A stretch of DNA of 64,000 nt, from positions 13,560 to 77,559 of the forward strand of contig CAZPBC010000005.1 of the NCBI GenBank assembly GCA_964584775.1. Direction: 5' to 3'. The DNA comes from CAZPBC01 sp964584775. Lineage in GTDB: Bacteria; Chlamydiota; Chlamydiia; Chlamydiales; SLFE01. The position numbers and the translations under genes were made by a program. The notes beneath the pieces were generated by a model. That model was not told where the DNA came from. It worked only from the letters and a program-made list of their open reading frames with translations, and made no database searches. Below, piece after piece: positions 25,214-34,080 of this stretch; the first letter of the stretch is position 1, and the number at the start of each line of letters is the position of its first letter.

Positions 25214-27232
25214 TTACTTAACTGAGCTTCCAGACTTGATATTTTCCAGGACTGGGAGCTCTAGTGTTTCCCCCTCCTGTGCTGCCAGGACCATTCCATA
25301 GCTCATTCGTCCCATCAGCTTCGCAGGCTTCAAGTTCGCGACCACCACGACTTTTTTACCGATCAAACTCTCCGGAGTGAAGTGCTGTTTGATGCCAGAG
25401 AGGATCGTCCGCTTCTCTTCGCCAAGAGCCACGGTCAATTCAAAGAGCTTTTGACTCCCCTCAATCTCTTGCACTTTTACAATCTCGCCCACGCGCAGAT
25501 CGAGCTTTTTAAACTCATCAATGGTGATTTGATTCTCGTCCACAGAGCTCTCCTTCTTTTGATTTCCAAAAAGCGCTTCCCGCTCTTTCTCGATCTCTTC
25601 ATTTTCAATTTTTCTGAACAGGATCTCTGGTTTCCCAAGAACCGTTCCGGGAGTGAGGGGTGTTTTCAGAGTCTTCTCCCATCCCGCATCGACGAGAGGT
25701 TGAGTCTCTCCAAGCATCAGACAAATTTTTTCTGAAGTGGTCGGTAAAATGGGATAAGAGAGGAGCGAGAGTGCCTTCACACATTTCAAGCAAAGGTGGA
25801 GTGTCGTTGCCATCGCTTGCTTGTCCTCTTTTGCCAACTTCCAGGGTTTCTTCAGGTCAAAATAGACATTTCCTTCTTGGGCAAGTTCCATTAGAAGGTG
25901 GGCAGCTCGGCGCACTTTATACTGCTCGAAAGAGACTCTTGCCTCCTCTGTGATTCTATCGATATGTTTCAAGAACGCTTGATCTTCATCATCCAGTGGC
26001 CCGAGAGGAGGAACCGTTCCCTCGTGGTTCTTTTTCACAAAGACCATGACACGGTTGACGAAGTTTCCAAACTTCCCTAAAAGCTCTGAGTTGCAGCGGA
26101 GCTGGAAGTCGTTCCAAGTAAATTCAGAGTCGGAGGTCTCCGGAGCATTCGAAGCGAGTGTGTATCTGAGCTGGTCAGAGCTGAACTTCTTCAAAAAGTC
26201 CTCAAGGTCGACATACCAACCTTCGGATTTAGAAAGTTTTTTGCCTTCAAGGTTGTAGAACTCATTTGCAGGAACCTCATCGACCAACTTTAAAGGGAGG
26301 CTTTGCCCCATACACATCGCTGGGAAGATAGCCGTATGGAAAGGGATGTTATCTTTCCCAATGAAGTGGATCAGTTTTGTCTCCTCTTCCAGCCAGTATT
26401 TTTTCCACTGATCGGGATTGTTTTGTTGCTGAGCCCATTCCATGGTCGCTGAGATGTACCCAATCGGAGCATCAAACCAGACATACAGCTTTTTTCCATC
26501 CGTGTCTGGAAGAGGGATCGGCACTCCCCACTCAATATCGCGCGTGATCGCCCTTGGATGGAGGTCATTGATATACCGTTTGATGAAGTTGACCACATTG
26601 GGCTTCCAGTTCTTTTTGGCCAACCACTCTTTCAACTCATCTTTAAACTTGTCGAGCAAGAGAAACCAATGTTTCGTCGGGCGTTTCTCCAACTTCGCCC
26701 CTGTCTCTTTTGAGCGAGGATTTTTGAGCTGCGTCGCCTCAAAGCTGGCCCCACATTTCGGACACTCATCACCCCTAGCTTTGTCATAGCCACAGGCAGG
26801 GCACTCCCCAGTCACGTAGCGATCGGCGAGAAAGCGCTTTTCTGATGGACTGTAGAGCTGATCCGTCACTTTTTCTTCGATAAACCCCTTCTCCAAAAGA
26901 TCGAGGAAGAATTTCTGTACCGGCTGAACATGTCCTTTCCATGTCGTTCTGGAGTAGTGATCAAAAGAGATAGAGAGCTCCTCAAACAGACGAGTATTGA
27001 TTTCATGAAATCGATCAACCTGCTCTCTAGGGGTCCGCCCTGCCTTTTCCGCGCTCATGGTAATCGCAACGCCGTACTCATCGGAGCCGCTGACGAAGAA
27101 AACATCTCTTTTCATGAGACGCTGAAAACGCGCATGCACATCTGCAGGAAGATAAGCACCGGCTAAGTGGCCAAAGTGGAGTTTTCCATTAGCATAAAGA
27201 AGGGCTGCTGTGATTAGGACTTTATCGCTCAT
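25214..27232 (-). CDS. metG: Methionyl-tRNA synthetase with C-terminal tRNA-binding domain
   Basis: 672 residues. The class I signature HFGH is at 19-22 and the KMSKS loop is KLSKS at 332-336. A zinc knuckle is complete (Cys144, Cys147, Cys157, Cys160). The C-terminal 105 residues are an EMAP/Trbp111-type OB-fold (FKKLDLRVGEIVKVQ; ILSGIKQHFTPE) that improves tRNA binding. Start and upstream neighbour overlap by 4 nt (ATGA), so it is the distal gene of the rnhB-yicC-gmk group. It converges on rpmB. Confidence 0.97.
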   Translation of the reverse strand: MSDKVLITAALLYANGKLHFGHLAGAYLPADVHARFQRLMKRDVFFVSGSDEYGVAITMSAEKAGRTPREQVDRFHEINTRLFEELSISFDHYSRTTWKGHVQPVQKFFLDLLEKGFIEEKVTDQLYSPSEKRFLADRYVTGECPACGYDKARGDECPKCGASFEATQLKNPRSKETGAKLEKRPTKHWFLLLDKFKDELKEWLAKKNWKPNVVNFIKRYINDLHPRAITRDIEWGVPIPLPDTDGKKLYVWFDAPIGYISATMEWAQQQNNPDQWKKYWLEEETKLIHFIGKDNIPFHTAIFPAMCMGQSLPLKLVDEVPANEFYNLEGKKLSKSEGWYVDLEDFLKKFSSDQLRYTLASNAPETSDSEFTWNDFQLRCNSELLGKFGNFVNRVMVFVKKNHEGTVPPLGPLDDEDQAFLKHIDRITEEARVSFEQYKVRRAAHLLMELAQEGNVYFDLKKPWKLAKEDKQAMATTLHLCLKCVKALSLLSYPILPTTSEKICLMLGETQPLVDAGWEKTLKTPLTPGTVLGKPEILFRKIENEEIEKEREALFGNQKKESSVDENQITIDEFKKLDLRVGEIVKVQEIEGSQKLFELTVALGEEKRTILSGIKQHFTPESLIGKKVVVVANLKPAKLMGRMSYGMVLAAQEGETLELPVLENIKSGSSVK

Positions 27233-27813
27233 ATGAGTATTTTGGGTCGTTGAACAATTAAAACTTCAATATCGGTGTCGGGGATGCATTTCCACCCGAC
27301 GACAAGATTATAACTCTTGTTGACGTAGAGAGGTCCGGGTTTAAGGTAGATGTACTCCTCTTCCACGTCTTTTGGTTTCCTTTTCTTCGAAGAAGCCTCT
27401 GTTTGAAACCCATTCAGGTCCCCATACTGTTTAATGAGCTTCTTCTGCTCTTCCTTCGTAAGACTTCCCCAAGAAACATATTCACCAGGATACTTTTTTT
27501 TTAAAAAATCCCAGTTCACTCGGATCACTCCATTCCACCTCACCGCCTTCTCGAAAATGCGTCCTGTCTCTCTGCAAAAGGCTGCGGTCCTAAAGGAGAA
27601 GGGGCGGTTGATGCTATCTTCATTGTCATCCATGTACTTACGTACAGTGTACATCGTCTTAAAAGGGAGGCTTTCCGCCCTTCGTAGTTTTTTGCCAGTA
27701 TAGGGAGAAGGACTGTCCTCCATAAATCCAGTCAAAAACCAACTCACCCATGCAAGTCCCCCAAGGAGCGCAAAAACCGCAACTAAGATAAAAATGAGAA
27801 ACAGCTCATTCAT
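27229..27813 (-). CDS. Hypothetical protein with N-terminal membrane anchor
   Basis: 194 residues. One N-terminal membrane helix (about 5-28, LFLIFILVAVFALLGGLAWV) is followed by a soluble domain that ends in beta-rich sequence (YIYLKPGPLYVNKSYNLVVG; DIEVLIVQRPKILI). I do not recognise the family. It is coupled to metG (ATGA overlap), with 69 nt between it and the upstream omega-like gene. Confidence 0.65.
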   Translation of the reverse strand: MNELFLIFILVAVFALLGGLAWVSWFLTGFMEDSPSPYTGKKLRRAESLPFKTMYTVRKYMDDNEDSINRPFSFRTAAFCRETGRIFEKAVRWNGVIRVNWDFLKKKYPGEYVSWGSLTKEEQKKLIKQYGDLNGFQTEASSKKRKPKDVEEEYIYLKPGPLYVNKSYNLVVGWKCIPDTDIEVLIVQRPKILI

Positions 27814-27882
27814 CGTTGACCTAGAGTTTCAACATTGAGTTCCAACACTCCCATTAAGGACCAGTTGCAAGGGTTCATGAAA

Positions 27883-28167
27883 CTAGCCTTCAGCTTCTTC
27901 AGAGATCTCTGTGTCGTTGACAACCACTTCTTCTTTATTCATTTCACTATGGAAGCGGTCTTCGGATGGATCTAACAGATCTTTTCCCGTTGCAAATTCA
28001 GCAACTGAAATCACAGCAGGGTTTTCTGTGTTGATGTGAAGTCTAGGAATGCGTCCAGAGTGGATCATTCCCTTGGTGTGCTCAATCAAGTAAGCAACGA
28101 GCTCAAACTGGTTGTCGCTATCGAAGTTTTCCTTAATGTCTTCATTTGTTAACTGATCAAATGGCAT
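27883..28167 (-). CDS. Small RNA polymerase omega-like protein
   Basis: 94 residues. NQFELVAYLIEHTKGMIHSGRIPRL and the following NPAVISVAEFATGKDLL line up with the core of the omega subunit (FxLVxxAxxRAxxL, then NKPxVIAxREIAxGKI). The canonical RAR motif is not preserved (here EHTKGM). A small omega-like ORF next to gmk is expected: gmk-rpoZ is a widespread pair, and C. trachomatis has a small ORF here (CT031, from memory). The acidic C-terminal 20 residues are unassigned. Omega helps RNA polymerase assembly. Confidence 0.6.
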   Translation of the reverse strand: MPFDQLTNEDIKENFDSDNQFELVAYLIEHTKGMIHSGRIPRLHINTENPAVISVAEFATGKDLLDPSEDRFHSEMNKEEVVVNDTEISEEAEG

Positions 28168-28179
28168 ACTATCCTCTTG

Positions 28180-28782
28180 TTATTCATTTTTGTGATCTTC
28201 TGCAATGACGATGCTTTTGAGCACCTCGTAGGCGATGTCGAGATCGTCATTAACAATATGGTAATCGTACTGGACCGCTTTTTCGAGTTCCCCTCTCGAC
28301 CACTCGAGTCTCTCTTTGCGATCCTTATATTTCTCCGTGTTTCTTTTGGTGAGCCTCTCTTTGAGCTCCGCCATACTCGGAGGAAATAGGAAAATTGATG
28401 TGGCTAGACACTGCTCCTTGATGAGTTGAGCCCCTTGTGTATCGATCACTAGGAAAACGTGCTTTCCCTTGTTCAACTGGGTCTCGACCCATTGGCGGTC
28501 TGTCCCATAGTAATTTTCGTACACTTTAGCACTTTCAAGAAAGTCACCTTCTTCCAGTTTCTCTCGAAACTCCTCTTTTGAAATGAAGTGGTAGTCCACT
28601 CCATCCTTTTCGCCCTTCCTCTTCTCACGTGTCGTGAAAGAGATGCTTTGGATCACTTCAGGAAACTCATTTTTCAGCATGTTGATGAGCGTTGTCTTTC
28701 CCGTTCCTGCAGGAGCACTCAGGACAAAAAGGCGTCCAAAGTTGCGGGATCCAATCAGCTGTTCCGTTTTTCTACGACTCAT
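28180..28782 (-). CDS. gmk: Guanylate kinase
   Basis: 200 residues. P-loop SAPAGTGKT at 22-30, then SISFTTREKRKGEKDGVDYHF, the GMP-binding signature, and VFLVIDTQGAQLIKEQ. It converts GMP to GDP with ATP. It overlaps yicC by 4 nt and is followed after 12 nt by the omega-like gene. Confidence 0.96.
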   Translation of the reverse strand: MSRRKTEQLIGSRNFGRLFVLSAPAGTGKTTLINMLKNEFPEVIQSISFTTREKRKGEKDGVDYHFISKEEFREKLEEGDFLESAKVYENYYGTDRQWVETQLNKGKHVFLVIDTQGAQLIKEQCLATSIFLFPPSMAELKERLTKRNTEKYKDRKERLEWSRGELEKAVQYDYHIVNDDLDIAYEVLKSIVIAEDHKNE

Positions 28783-29660
28783 TCAATATTCTGAATTTGC
28801 TCTTTAATTTTTTCGACTTCTGCCTTCATTTGCACCACAAGACGAGCAATTTGCTGGTTTTGCGATTTCGAACCCGTTGTATTGATTTCTCGTACCATCT
28901 CTTGCAGGATAAATTCCATCGTCTTGCCAGAAGAGTGGTCGGAATCAAGGCACTCTCTAAAGTGGTTCAGGTGGGCTTCCAGGCGAACAAGCTCTTCTGT
29001 CACATCGACTTTATCTGCAAAAAGGGCGACCTCTCTTGCGACCACCGCCTCGAGCTCTTCAGGAAGTGCGCAATACTCTTCTAAGCGCTTTTTGAGTTTT
29101 TCTTGTTGCTGCTCTGGGGTCTCCTTAGACAGAAGCTCCACTTGGGATCTCATTTTCTCAATTTCATCGATGCGCCCTCTCATATCCGCAGCTAAGATGG
29201 CTCCCTCTTTGACCTTCACGTCCAAAAAAGGCTTTAGGGCCGCTTCAGTCACTTGAAGCAAGGCTTTTTCGATCTCTTCATCGTGTTCAAAACTCTCTGT
29301 CACGTGAACCAGGTGACTAGAGCGACTCAACATATCGTGAGTAAAGCGTTCTTTGTCTAAAGAGAGAGCTTCAGCGAGTTCAGATGCTGCCTTCTTCAAC
29401 TCCTTCGCATAGACCGTGTTTGGCTCGATGCGAACGGGAGAAAGGTCACTGAATGAAATTGAAACCTTCAGAAACAAGGCGCCGCGAGCGACTTGACTAG
29501 AGACGCACTTTTGAAGAGCTGGCTCAAAACGGCGCAGCTCAGAGGGTAGAGAGATTTTGATCTCTAAAAATTTACGGTTCGTCGAAGAGAGCTCAACATT
29601 CACCATCCCAAAGGGGAAGCTCTCAGCAGCTTTTCCGAAGGCTGTCATGCTCTTTATCAT
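28779..29660 (-). CDS. yicC: YicC-family endoribonuclease
   Basis: 293 residues, the usual length. N-terminal MIKSMTAFGKA and RFEPALQKCVSSQVARGALF match the YicC_N domain; the C-terminal DUF1732 part contains VDVTEELVRLEAHLNHFREC, GKTMEFILQEMVREINTTGSK and the helix to the end. The E. coli member is an RNase acting on small RNAs. It sits directly between rnhB and gmk with 4-nt overlaps on both sides, the common yicC-gmk pairing. Confidence 0.93.
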   Translation of the reverse strand: MIKSMTAFGKAAESFPFGMVNVELSSTNRKFLEIKISLPSELRRFEPALQKCVSSQVARGALFLKVSISFSDLSPVRIEPNTVYAKELKKAASELAEALSLDKERFTHDMLSRSSHLVHVTESFEHDEEIEKALLQVTEAALKPFLDVKVKEGAILAADMRGRIDEIEKMRSQVELLSKETPEQQQEKLKKRLEEYCALPEELEAVVAREVALFADKVDVTEELVRLEAHLNHFRECLDSDHSSGKTMEFILQEMVREINTTGSKSQNQQIARLVVQMKAEVEKIKEQIQNIE

Positions 29661-30292
29661 ACGGAGCCTCCTACAAGGACCATCTCCTTCACGGGAGAGA
29701 AACTTTTTCGATGGACTGCGGTCGGTCCATGTTGATGAAGAGCCTCTAGGTGTGCTTTCGTGCCATACCCTTTATGCTTTTTAAAGCCATATTCAGGATA
29801 GAGAGGGTCTAGTTGCTCGATCATAATTTTATCCCTTGTTTCCTTCGCAATGATGGAGGCGGCTCCAATCGAAAGAGAGAGTTGGTCTCCCTTAATAATT
29901 TTCACCGTTTCAATCCCCTCTATTGTGAGGGGCATTCCATCAATGAGTGCAGAGTCCACATCAAGAGGCATCTTTTCGATTGCCTCTTTCATCGCAAAGA
30001 GCGTGGCCTGGTAGATGTTGAGTTCATCAATCACCTCCACGGATACCACGCTCACTCCAAATTTTACCCCTTCATTTGCGACTAGCTCTTGGTAAAGCTT
30101 CGTGCGCCTTGCGGGAGTCAATTTTTTGCTATCGTCAATTCCCTCAATTTGGGTGTCTACGGGGAGATAGCATGCGGCAGCAACCAAAGGTCCTGCGAGT
30201 GGACCTCTTCCTGCTTCATCAACGCCGACCACCACTCGGTGGCCTCGCAGATAAGCCGCCTCCTCATACTCTCGCCTGTTTCCCCCACCCAA
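29657..30292 (-). CDS. rnhB: Ribonuclease HII
   Basis: 211 residues. The DEAGRGPLAGP motif holds catalytic Asp25 and Glu26, DSKKLT is the next signature, and Asp118 in DSALIDGMPL is the third acid; SIGAASIIAKETRD follows. It cuts RNA of RNA-DNA hybrids, including single ribonucleotides in DNA. It lies 10 nt after rplS and overlaps yicC by 4 nt. Confidence 0.95.
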   Translation of the reverse strand: MGGGNRREYEEAAYLRGHRVVVGVDEAGRGPLAGPLVAAACYLPVDTQIEGIDDSKKLTPARRTKLYQELVANEGVKFGVSVVSVEVIDELNIYQATLFAMKEAIEKMPLDVDSALIDGMPLTIEGIETVKIIKGDQLSLSIGAASIIAKETRDKIMIEQLDPLYPEYGFKKHKGYGTKAHLEALHQHGPTAVHRKSFSPVKEMVLVGGSV

Positions 30293-30302
30293 AAGAGATC
30301 AT

Positions 30303-30776
30303 CTACTCTTTTGTCGCTTCAGGTTGCTCTTCAGGCTTTGCCTCTTCTACAGCAGGAGCTGGTGCTGGCTCGGCCTCTACAGCAGTCGTTTTCTTCTGGT
30401 TGTAGATATCCCCTTGGATCTTCGCTTTCTTACCCTGTTTTCCACGGATGTAATAGAGCTTAGAGCGGCGTACTTTACCGCGCTTCTTGAGCTCAATTTT
30501 TACAATACGTGGGCTATGAAGTAGGAAAACACGCTCCATCCCCTCTCCATAGGCAACACGGTGAAGAGATACCGTTTCAGAAAGACCACTTCCTTTTCTT
30601 GCAATTACAGTTCCAGTAAAGACCTGAACCCTCTCTTTAGAAGAGGCTTTTTTCTTGTCATCACCAGAAACCTCCACGATCTTCACGTGAACGCTGATGG
30701 TATCTCCAATACGGAAGTCAGGAATATCCTTCTTTAGGTGTCCCTCTTCCAGCTTCTCAATAATGGCTGATTTCAT
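30303..30776 (-). CDS. rplS: 50S ribosomal protein L19
   Basis: 157 residues. The L19 core (1-118) has FRIGDTISVHVKIVE, VQVFTGTVIARKGSGLSETV, VFLLHSPRIVKIELKKRGKV and RSKLYYIRGKQGKKAKI. A C-terminal extension of about 38 residues is rich in Ala, Pro and Glu (AEPAPAPAVEEAKPEEQPEA) and absent from ordinary L19. It is downstream of trmD, separated by a strong inverted repeat. AAGGAG precedes the start. Confidence 0.96.
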   Translation of the reverse strand: MKSAIIEKLEEGHLKKDIPDFRIGDTISVHVKIVEVSGDDKKKASSKERVQVFTGTVIARKGSGLSETVSLHRVAYGEGMERVFLLHSPRIVKIELKKRGKVRRSKLYYIRGKQGKKAKIQGDIYNQKKTTAVEAEPAPAPAVEEAKPEEQPEATKE

Positions 30777-30804
30777 TTCAATTTACTCCTTAAACTTCTT
30801 TTAG

Positions 30805-30860
30805 GAGACACTGATTAATGTTGTCAGGAACAGCGTCCCAACCGCATTAATCAGTGTCTC
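30805..30860 (-). repeat. Perfect 16-bp inverted repeat between trmD and rplS
   Basis: The arms 30805-30820 (GAGACACTGATTAATG) and 30845-30860 are exact reverse complements with a 24-nt loop. The right arm covers the last codons and stop of trmD (30847-30849). On the mRNA this makes a strong hairpin, but no T-run follows in the direction of transcription, so it is not a standard terminator. It could be an attenuator, a processing site or a stabiliser that sets rplS output apart from trmD. Confidence 0.75.
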
Positions 30861-31551
30861 TTGTAGTAATTAAATCGGGTCTAACACGCTCCGTTTTACT
30901 GAGCGCAGCACGCCGTCTCCACTTTTCAATCTCTTTATGGTTCCCTGAAAGAAGCACCGAAGGAACTGCTTTCTCCTCAAAACACTCAGGACGAGTGTAG
31001 TGGGGGTGATCAAAGACCCCCTTTGAGAAGGAGTCCTCATAAACGGCTTCCTCATCGCCAATAAACCCTGGGATAAAGCGGAGAGTGGCATCGACCAGGG
31101 TGATCGCAGCAATACACCCATTCGTGAGGACAAAGTCCCCGATGCTAATCTCCTCATCCACTTCCATCTCAATGGCTCTCTCGTCCACTCCTTCGTAGTG
31201 TCCTGCGAGAAGAATGAGGTGCTCTTTCTTAGAGAGCTCCTCTGCCTTTCTCGCTGTCAGTTTCGTTCCCTGTGGAGAGAGGTAGATCACATGAGAGTTC
31301 TTCTTCTTACGTGAGCGGATCGCTTTCGTCACAGGTTCTGCCATAAGGACCATTCCAGGACCTCCGCCGTAGGGGCGGTCATCCACAGTTCGGTGCTTTC
31401 CTTCGCCATAGTCGCGAATGTCAGTCAGACGGATATTCACAAGACCCGACTCGACACCCCTCTTGATCATGCTATGATCAAAGGGGCCCGAAAAATAGCC
31501 GGGAAAGAGAGAGAGGATGTCAATCTCGATCTTGGGCTTTTGTCGGTTCAT
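30847..31551 (-). CDS. trmD: tRNA (guanine-N1)-methyltransferase
   Basis: 234 residues. The SPOUT knot motifs are clear: RPYGGGPGMVLMAEPV, LLAGHYEGVDERAIE and IGDFVLTNGCIAAITLVDA; LSGNHKEIEKWRR closes the protein. It methylates G37 in tRNAs reading CNN codons and prevents +1 frameshifting. It is part of the ffh-rpsP-trmD-rplS run. Confidence 0.96.
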   Translation of the reverse strand: MNRQKPKIEIDILSLFPGYFSGPFDHSMIKRGVESGLVNIRLTDIRDYGEGKHRTVDDRPYGGGPGMVLMAEPVTKAIRSRKKKNSHVIYLSPQGTKLTARKAEELSKKEHLILLAGHYEGVDERAIEMEVDEEISIGDFVLTNGCIAAITLVDATLRFIPGFIGDEEAVYEDSFSKGVFDHPHYTRPECFEEKAVPSVLLSGNHKEIEKWRRRAALSKTERVRPDLITTRDTD

Positions 31552-31565
31552 TGCTTTTAGCTCGC

Positions 31566-31895
31566 CTACTTTTTCGCTTTAGCTTTCTTTCTTACAGCAC
31601 GCGCTTTAGCAAGCTGTTTTTCTTTTCTTTCACGAAGAAAGCTCTTCACGCTTGGGGCACCTTTTGCCACAAGGGATTCCGCTTTTTCAGAAAGTTCAGC
31701 ACCCATTCCAACCCAGTGAAGAATACGATCTTCTTTGAGTGCAAAGGTGTTTTCCTCTTTCTCTTGGTGTGGGTTGTACCAACCAAGATTCTCAAGGTAA
31801 CGGCCGTCGCGGGGTGCGCGGCTATCAATCAGTACCAGACGGAAGCGGCTGTTGTTTTTACAGCCCTGCTGTCGGAATCGAATCTTTAGTGCCAT
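31566..31895 (-). CDS. rpsP: 30S ribosomal protein S16
   Basis: 109 residues; N-terminal MALKIRFRQQGCKNNSRFRL and LIDSRAPRDGRYLENLGWYNP are S16 signatures. The C-terminal third is Lys/Ala-rich (AKARAVRKKAKAKK), longer than in E. coli and similar to other chlamydiae. It overlaps the ffh 3' end by 10 nt. Confidence 0.96.
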   Translation of the reverse strand: MALKIRFRQQGCKNNSRFRLVLIDSRAPRDGRYLENLGWYNPHQEKEENTFALKEDRILHWVGMGAELSEKAESLVAKGAPSVKSFLRERKEKQLAKARAVRKKAKAKK

Positions 31896-33214
31896 GAGGC
31901 ATTTCCTCCAAACATTTTTTGCATTTGTTTCATGTTAGGCATGTTTTTAAAAAACTGTTTCGCCTGCTTGAATGATTTCACCAGGCGGTTGACATCGTCA
32001 ATTTTTGTTCCGCTTCCACTCGCAATGCGGCGACGACGGCTTGGAACAAGCTCCACGCGCTCTTCACGCTCCTGCAATGTCATTGAAAGGATCATTGCTT
32101 CAATCTTGAAGAGCTGCTTATCATCCATCTCCATCTGCTTCATTTGGTTCATTCCAGGAAGCATTCCGAGAAGGGATTTCATCGACCCCATCTTCTTGAC
32201 CATCTGAATCTGCTTCAGGTAGTCGAGGTAGGTAAAAGTCGACTTTCTAATTTTTTGCTCAAGTGCTTTTGCCTCTTCTTCGTCCATGTGCTCTTCAGCT
32301 TTACGGACAAGGTTGATCGTATCTCCCATTCCAAGGATACGGTCGGCCATTGAAGAGGGGTTAAAGAGCTGAATATCTTCTAAATTTTCCCCTACACACT
32401 CAAATTTTAGAGGCTTTCCTGTCACCTCTTTCACAGAGATGGCGGCTCCTCCCCTCGTGTTTCCATCGAGCATGGTGAGGATCGTTCCAGTGACTTCAAG
32501 GCGTTTATCAAATTCAGAAGCCACGTTCACGGCGTCTTGGCCAATTGTCGCATTCACCACAAAGAGCACTTCTTGAGGATTGACAATCGATTTAATTCCT
32601 TCGACCTCCTCCATCAACTGCTCATCGATGTGCAAGCGACCGGCAGTGTCTACAATCACTGCATCATAGTGGCCTTCAGTAGCAAATTTTTTCGCACTCT
32701 TTGCTGTTTGAATCGGATCGGTCGTTCCAGAAACAAAAACATCCACCCCCACCCTTTCTCCAAGCGTTTGAAGCTGCTTGACAGCGGCAGGTCTTTGTAA
32801 ATCGCAAGCAACTAAGAGAGGCTTTTTCTTCTTGTACTTCTTCTTCAAAAGGAGTGCGAGTTTTCCGGCAGTGGTTGTTTTTCCTGATCCTTGTAGACCC
32901 GCTAGAAGAACAAAAGGCAACTGCCCTGAAAGGTCCAAATCGACCTCGTCACCTCCCATCAACTCTTTTAGCTCTTCATGAACACATTTGATGAACTGCT
33001 GACCGGGTGTCACCGATTTGATCACCTCTTCACCAAGTGCCTTTTCCTTGATCCGTTTGACCAACATTTTGACAACGGTGTAGTTCACATCCGCTTCAAG
33101 TAGCGCCAAACGCACCTCACGAACAGCATCGGAGATGTTCTCTTCTGAAAGTTTTTTCTTGCCCGCAAGCTTTGAAAAAATTCCTTGGAATTGATCAGCA
33201 AGTGATTTAAGCAT
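31886..33214 (-). CDS. ffh: Signal recognition particle protein Ffh
   Basis: 442 residues. N domain (1-90), G domain with P-loop GLQGSGKTT at 106-114, DTAGRLHIDE and TMLDGNTRGGAAISV, then the methionine-rich M domain (about 300-442: MGSMKSLLGMLPGMNQMKQ, and IASGSGTKIDDVNRLVKSF). It binds 4.5S RNA and signal sequences of nascent membrane proteins. It is upstream of rpsP and co-directional, with a small gap to prmC. Confidence 0.97.
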   Translation of the reverse strand: MLKSLADQFQGIFSKLAGKKKLSEENISDAVREVRLALLEADVNYTVVKMLVKRIKEKALGEEVIKSVTPGQQFIKCVHEELKELMGGDEVDLDLSGQLPFVLLAGLQGSGKTTTAGKLALLLKKKYKKKKPLLVACDLQRPAAVKQLQTLGERVGVDVFVSGTTDPIQTAKSAKKFATEGHYDAVIVDTAGRLHIDEQLMEEVEGIKSIVNPQEVLFVVNATIGQDAVNVASEFDKRLEVTGTILTMLDGNTRGGAAISVKEVTGKPLKFECVGENLEDIQLFNPSSMADRILGMGDTINLVRKAEEHMDEEEAKALEQKIRKSTFTYLDYLKQIQMVKKMGSMKSLLGMLPGMNQMKQMEMDDKQLFKIEAMILSMTLQEREERVELVPSRRRRIASGSGTKIDDVNRLVKSFKQAKQFFKNMPNMKQMQKMFGGNASWH

Positions 33215-33243
33215 AATAATGTGGAGCTAATATACAGAAATTT

Positions 33244-34080
33244 TCATTCATTTTCAAGGAGAAACAACCGCGGTTTGCCCGCTAAATCGCTTAAAATTTC
33301 TCCTCGACCAGAAAAAAGCTCAAGCAACTGATTTCCAAGGGTTTCACCAATCTCAAGATAGAGTCGCCCCCCGGGGTTGAGGTGAGCCTGATACTCCCTC
33401 GCGATCCGCCGGTAGAGGTCCAAACCATCCGCACCCGCCACCAAAGCCCTTTTGGGCTCAAAATCACGGACTTTGGAATCCAGCTCTAAATACTCCTGGT
33501 CCGTCACATAAGGGGGATTGGAGACGATGATATCAAACTTTTTTCCTTTCAGGGGCTCAAAAAGGTCTCCCTGAACGAGCTCCACCTCCAGCCCTTGACG
33601 GATCTGATTGGTCTTCGCGACTCCGAGAGCCTTTTCATCGAGGTCGCTGAGGGTGACAGAGAGGTTAGGACAGGCATTTTTGATCGAGAGGCCGATACAG
33701 CCCGACCCTGTGCAAAGATCGAGCACAGAGGTGACTTTTGTCCTTTCGCTGTTCACCTCTTCAACAACTTTTTCCACAATCCATTCTGTTTCAGGACGAG
33801 GGATCAAGACGTGACGGTTGACCTCAAACTCCATATGAAAGAAGGGAACCCTCCCCTCAATGTACTGCCAAGGCTCCCCTTGAACCAACCTTTTGAGGTA
33901 GTTTCTGAGTTTTTGTAGCTCTTTAGGCTCCACAGGACGCTCAAAATCCAGGTAGAGAGTGAGGCGATCAATATTGAGGATATGCATGAGCATCCGCTCT
34001 GCATGAAAGCGTGGCGAAGGGTGCTCTTTTTGTTCGAGATAGTTTTTCGATTGTTGCAGGATCTCTTTAGTCGTCTGCAT
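33244..34080 (-). CDS. prmC: Release factor glutamine methyltransferase
   Basis: 278 residues. SAM-binding motif DLCTGSGCIG at 121-130 and the substrate motif NPPY at 188-191. It methylates the Gln of the GGQ motif in release factors; its substrate RF1 is encoded immediately upstream and overlaps it by 14 nt, so the two are co-produced. Also called HemK. Confidence 0.95.
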   Translation of the reverse strand: MQTTKEILQQSKNYLEQKEHPSPRFHAERMLMHILNIDRLTLYLDFERPVEPKELQKLRNYLKRLVQGEPWQYIEGRVPFFHMEFEVNRHVLIPRPETEWIVEKVVEEVNSERTKVTSVLDLCTGSGCIGLSIKNACPNLSVTLSDLDEKALGVAKTNQIRQGLEVELVQGDLFEPLKGKKFDIIVSNPPYVTDQEYLELDSKVRDFEPKRALVAGADGLDLYRRIAREYQAHLNPGGRLYLEIGETLGNQLLELFSGRGEILSDLAGKPRLFLLENE

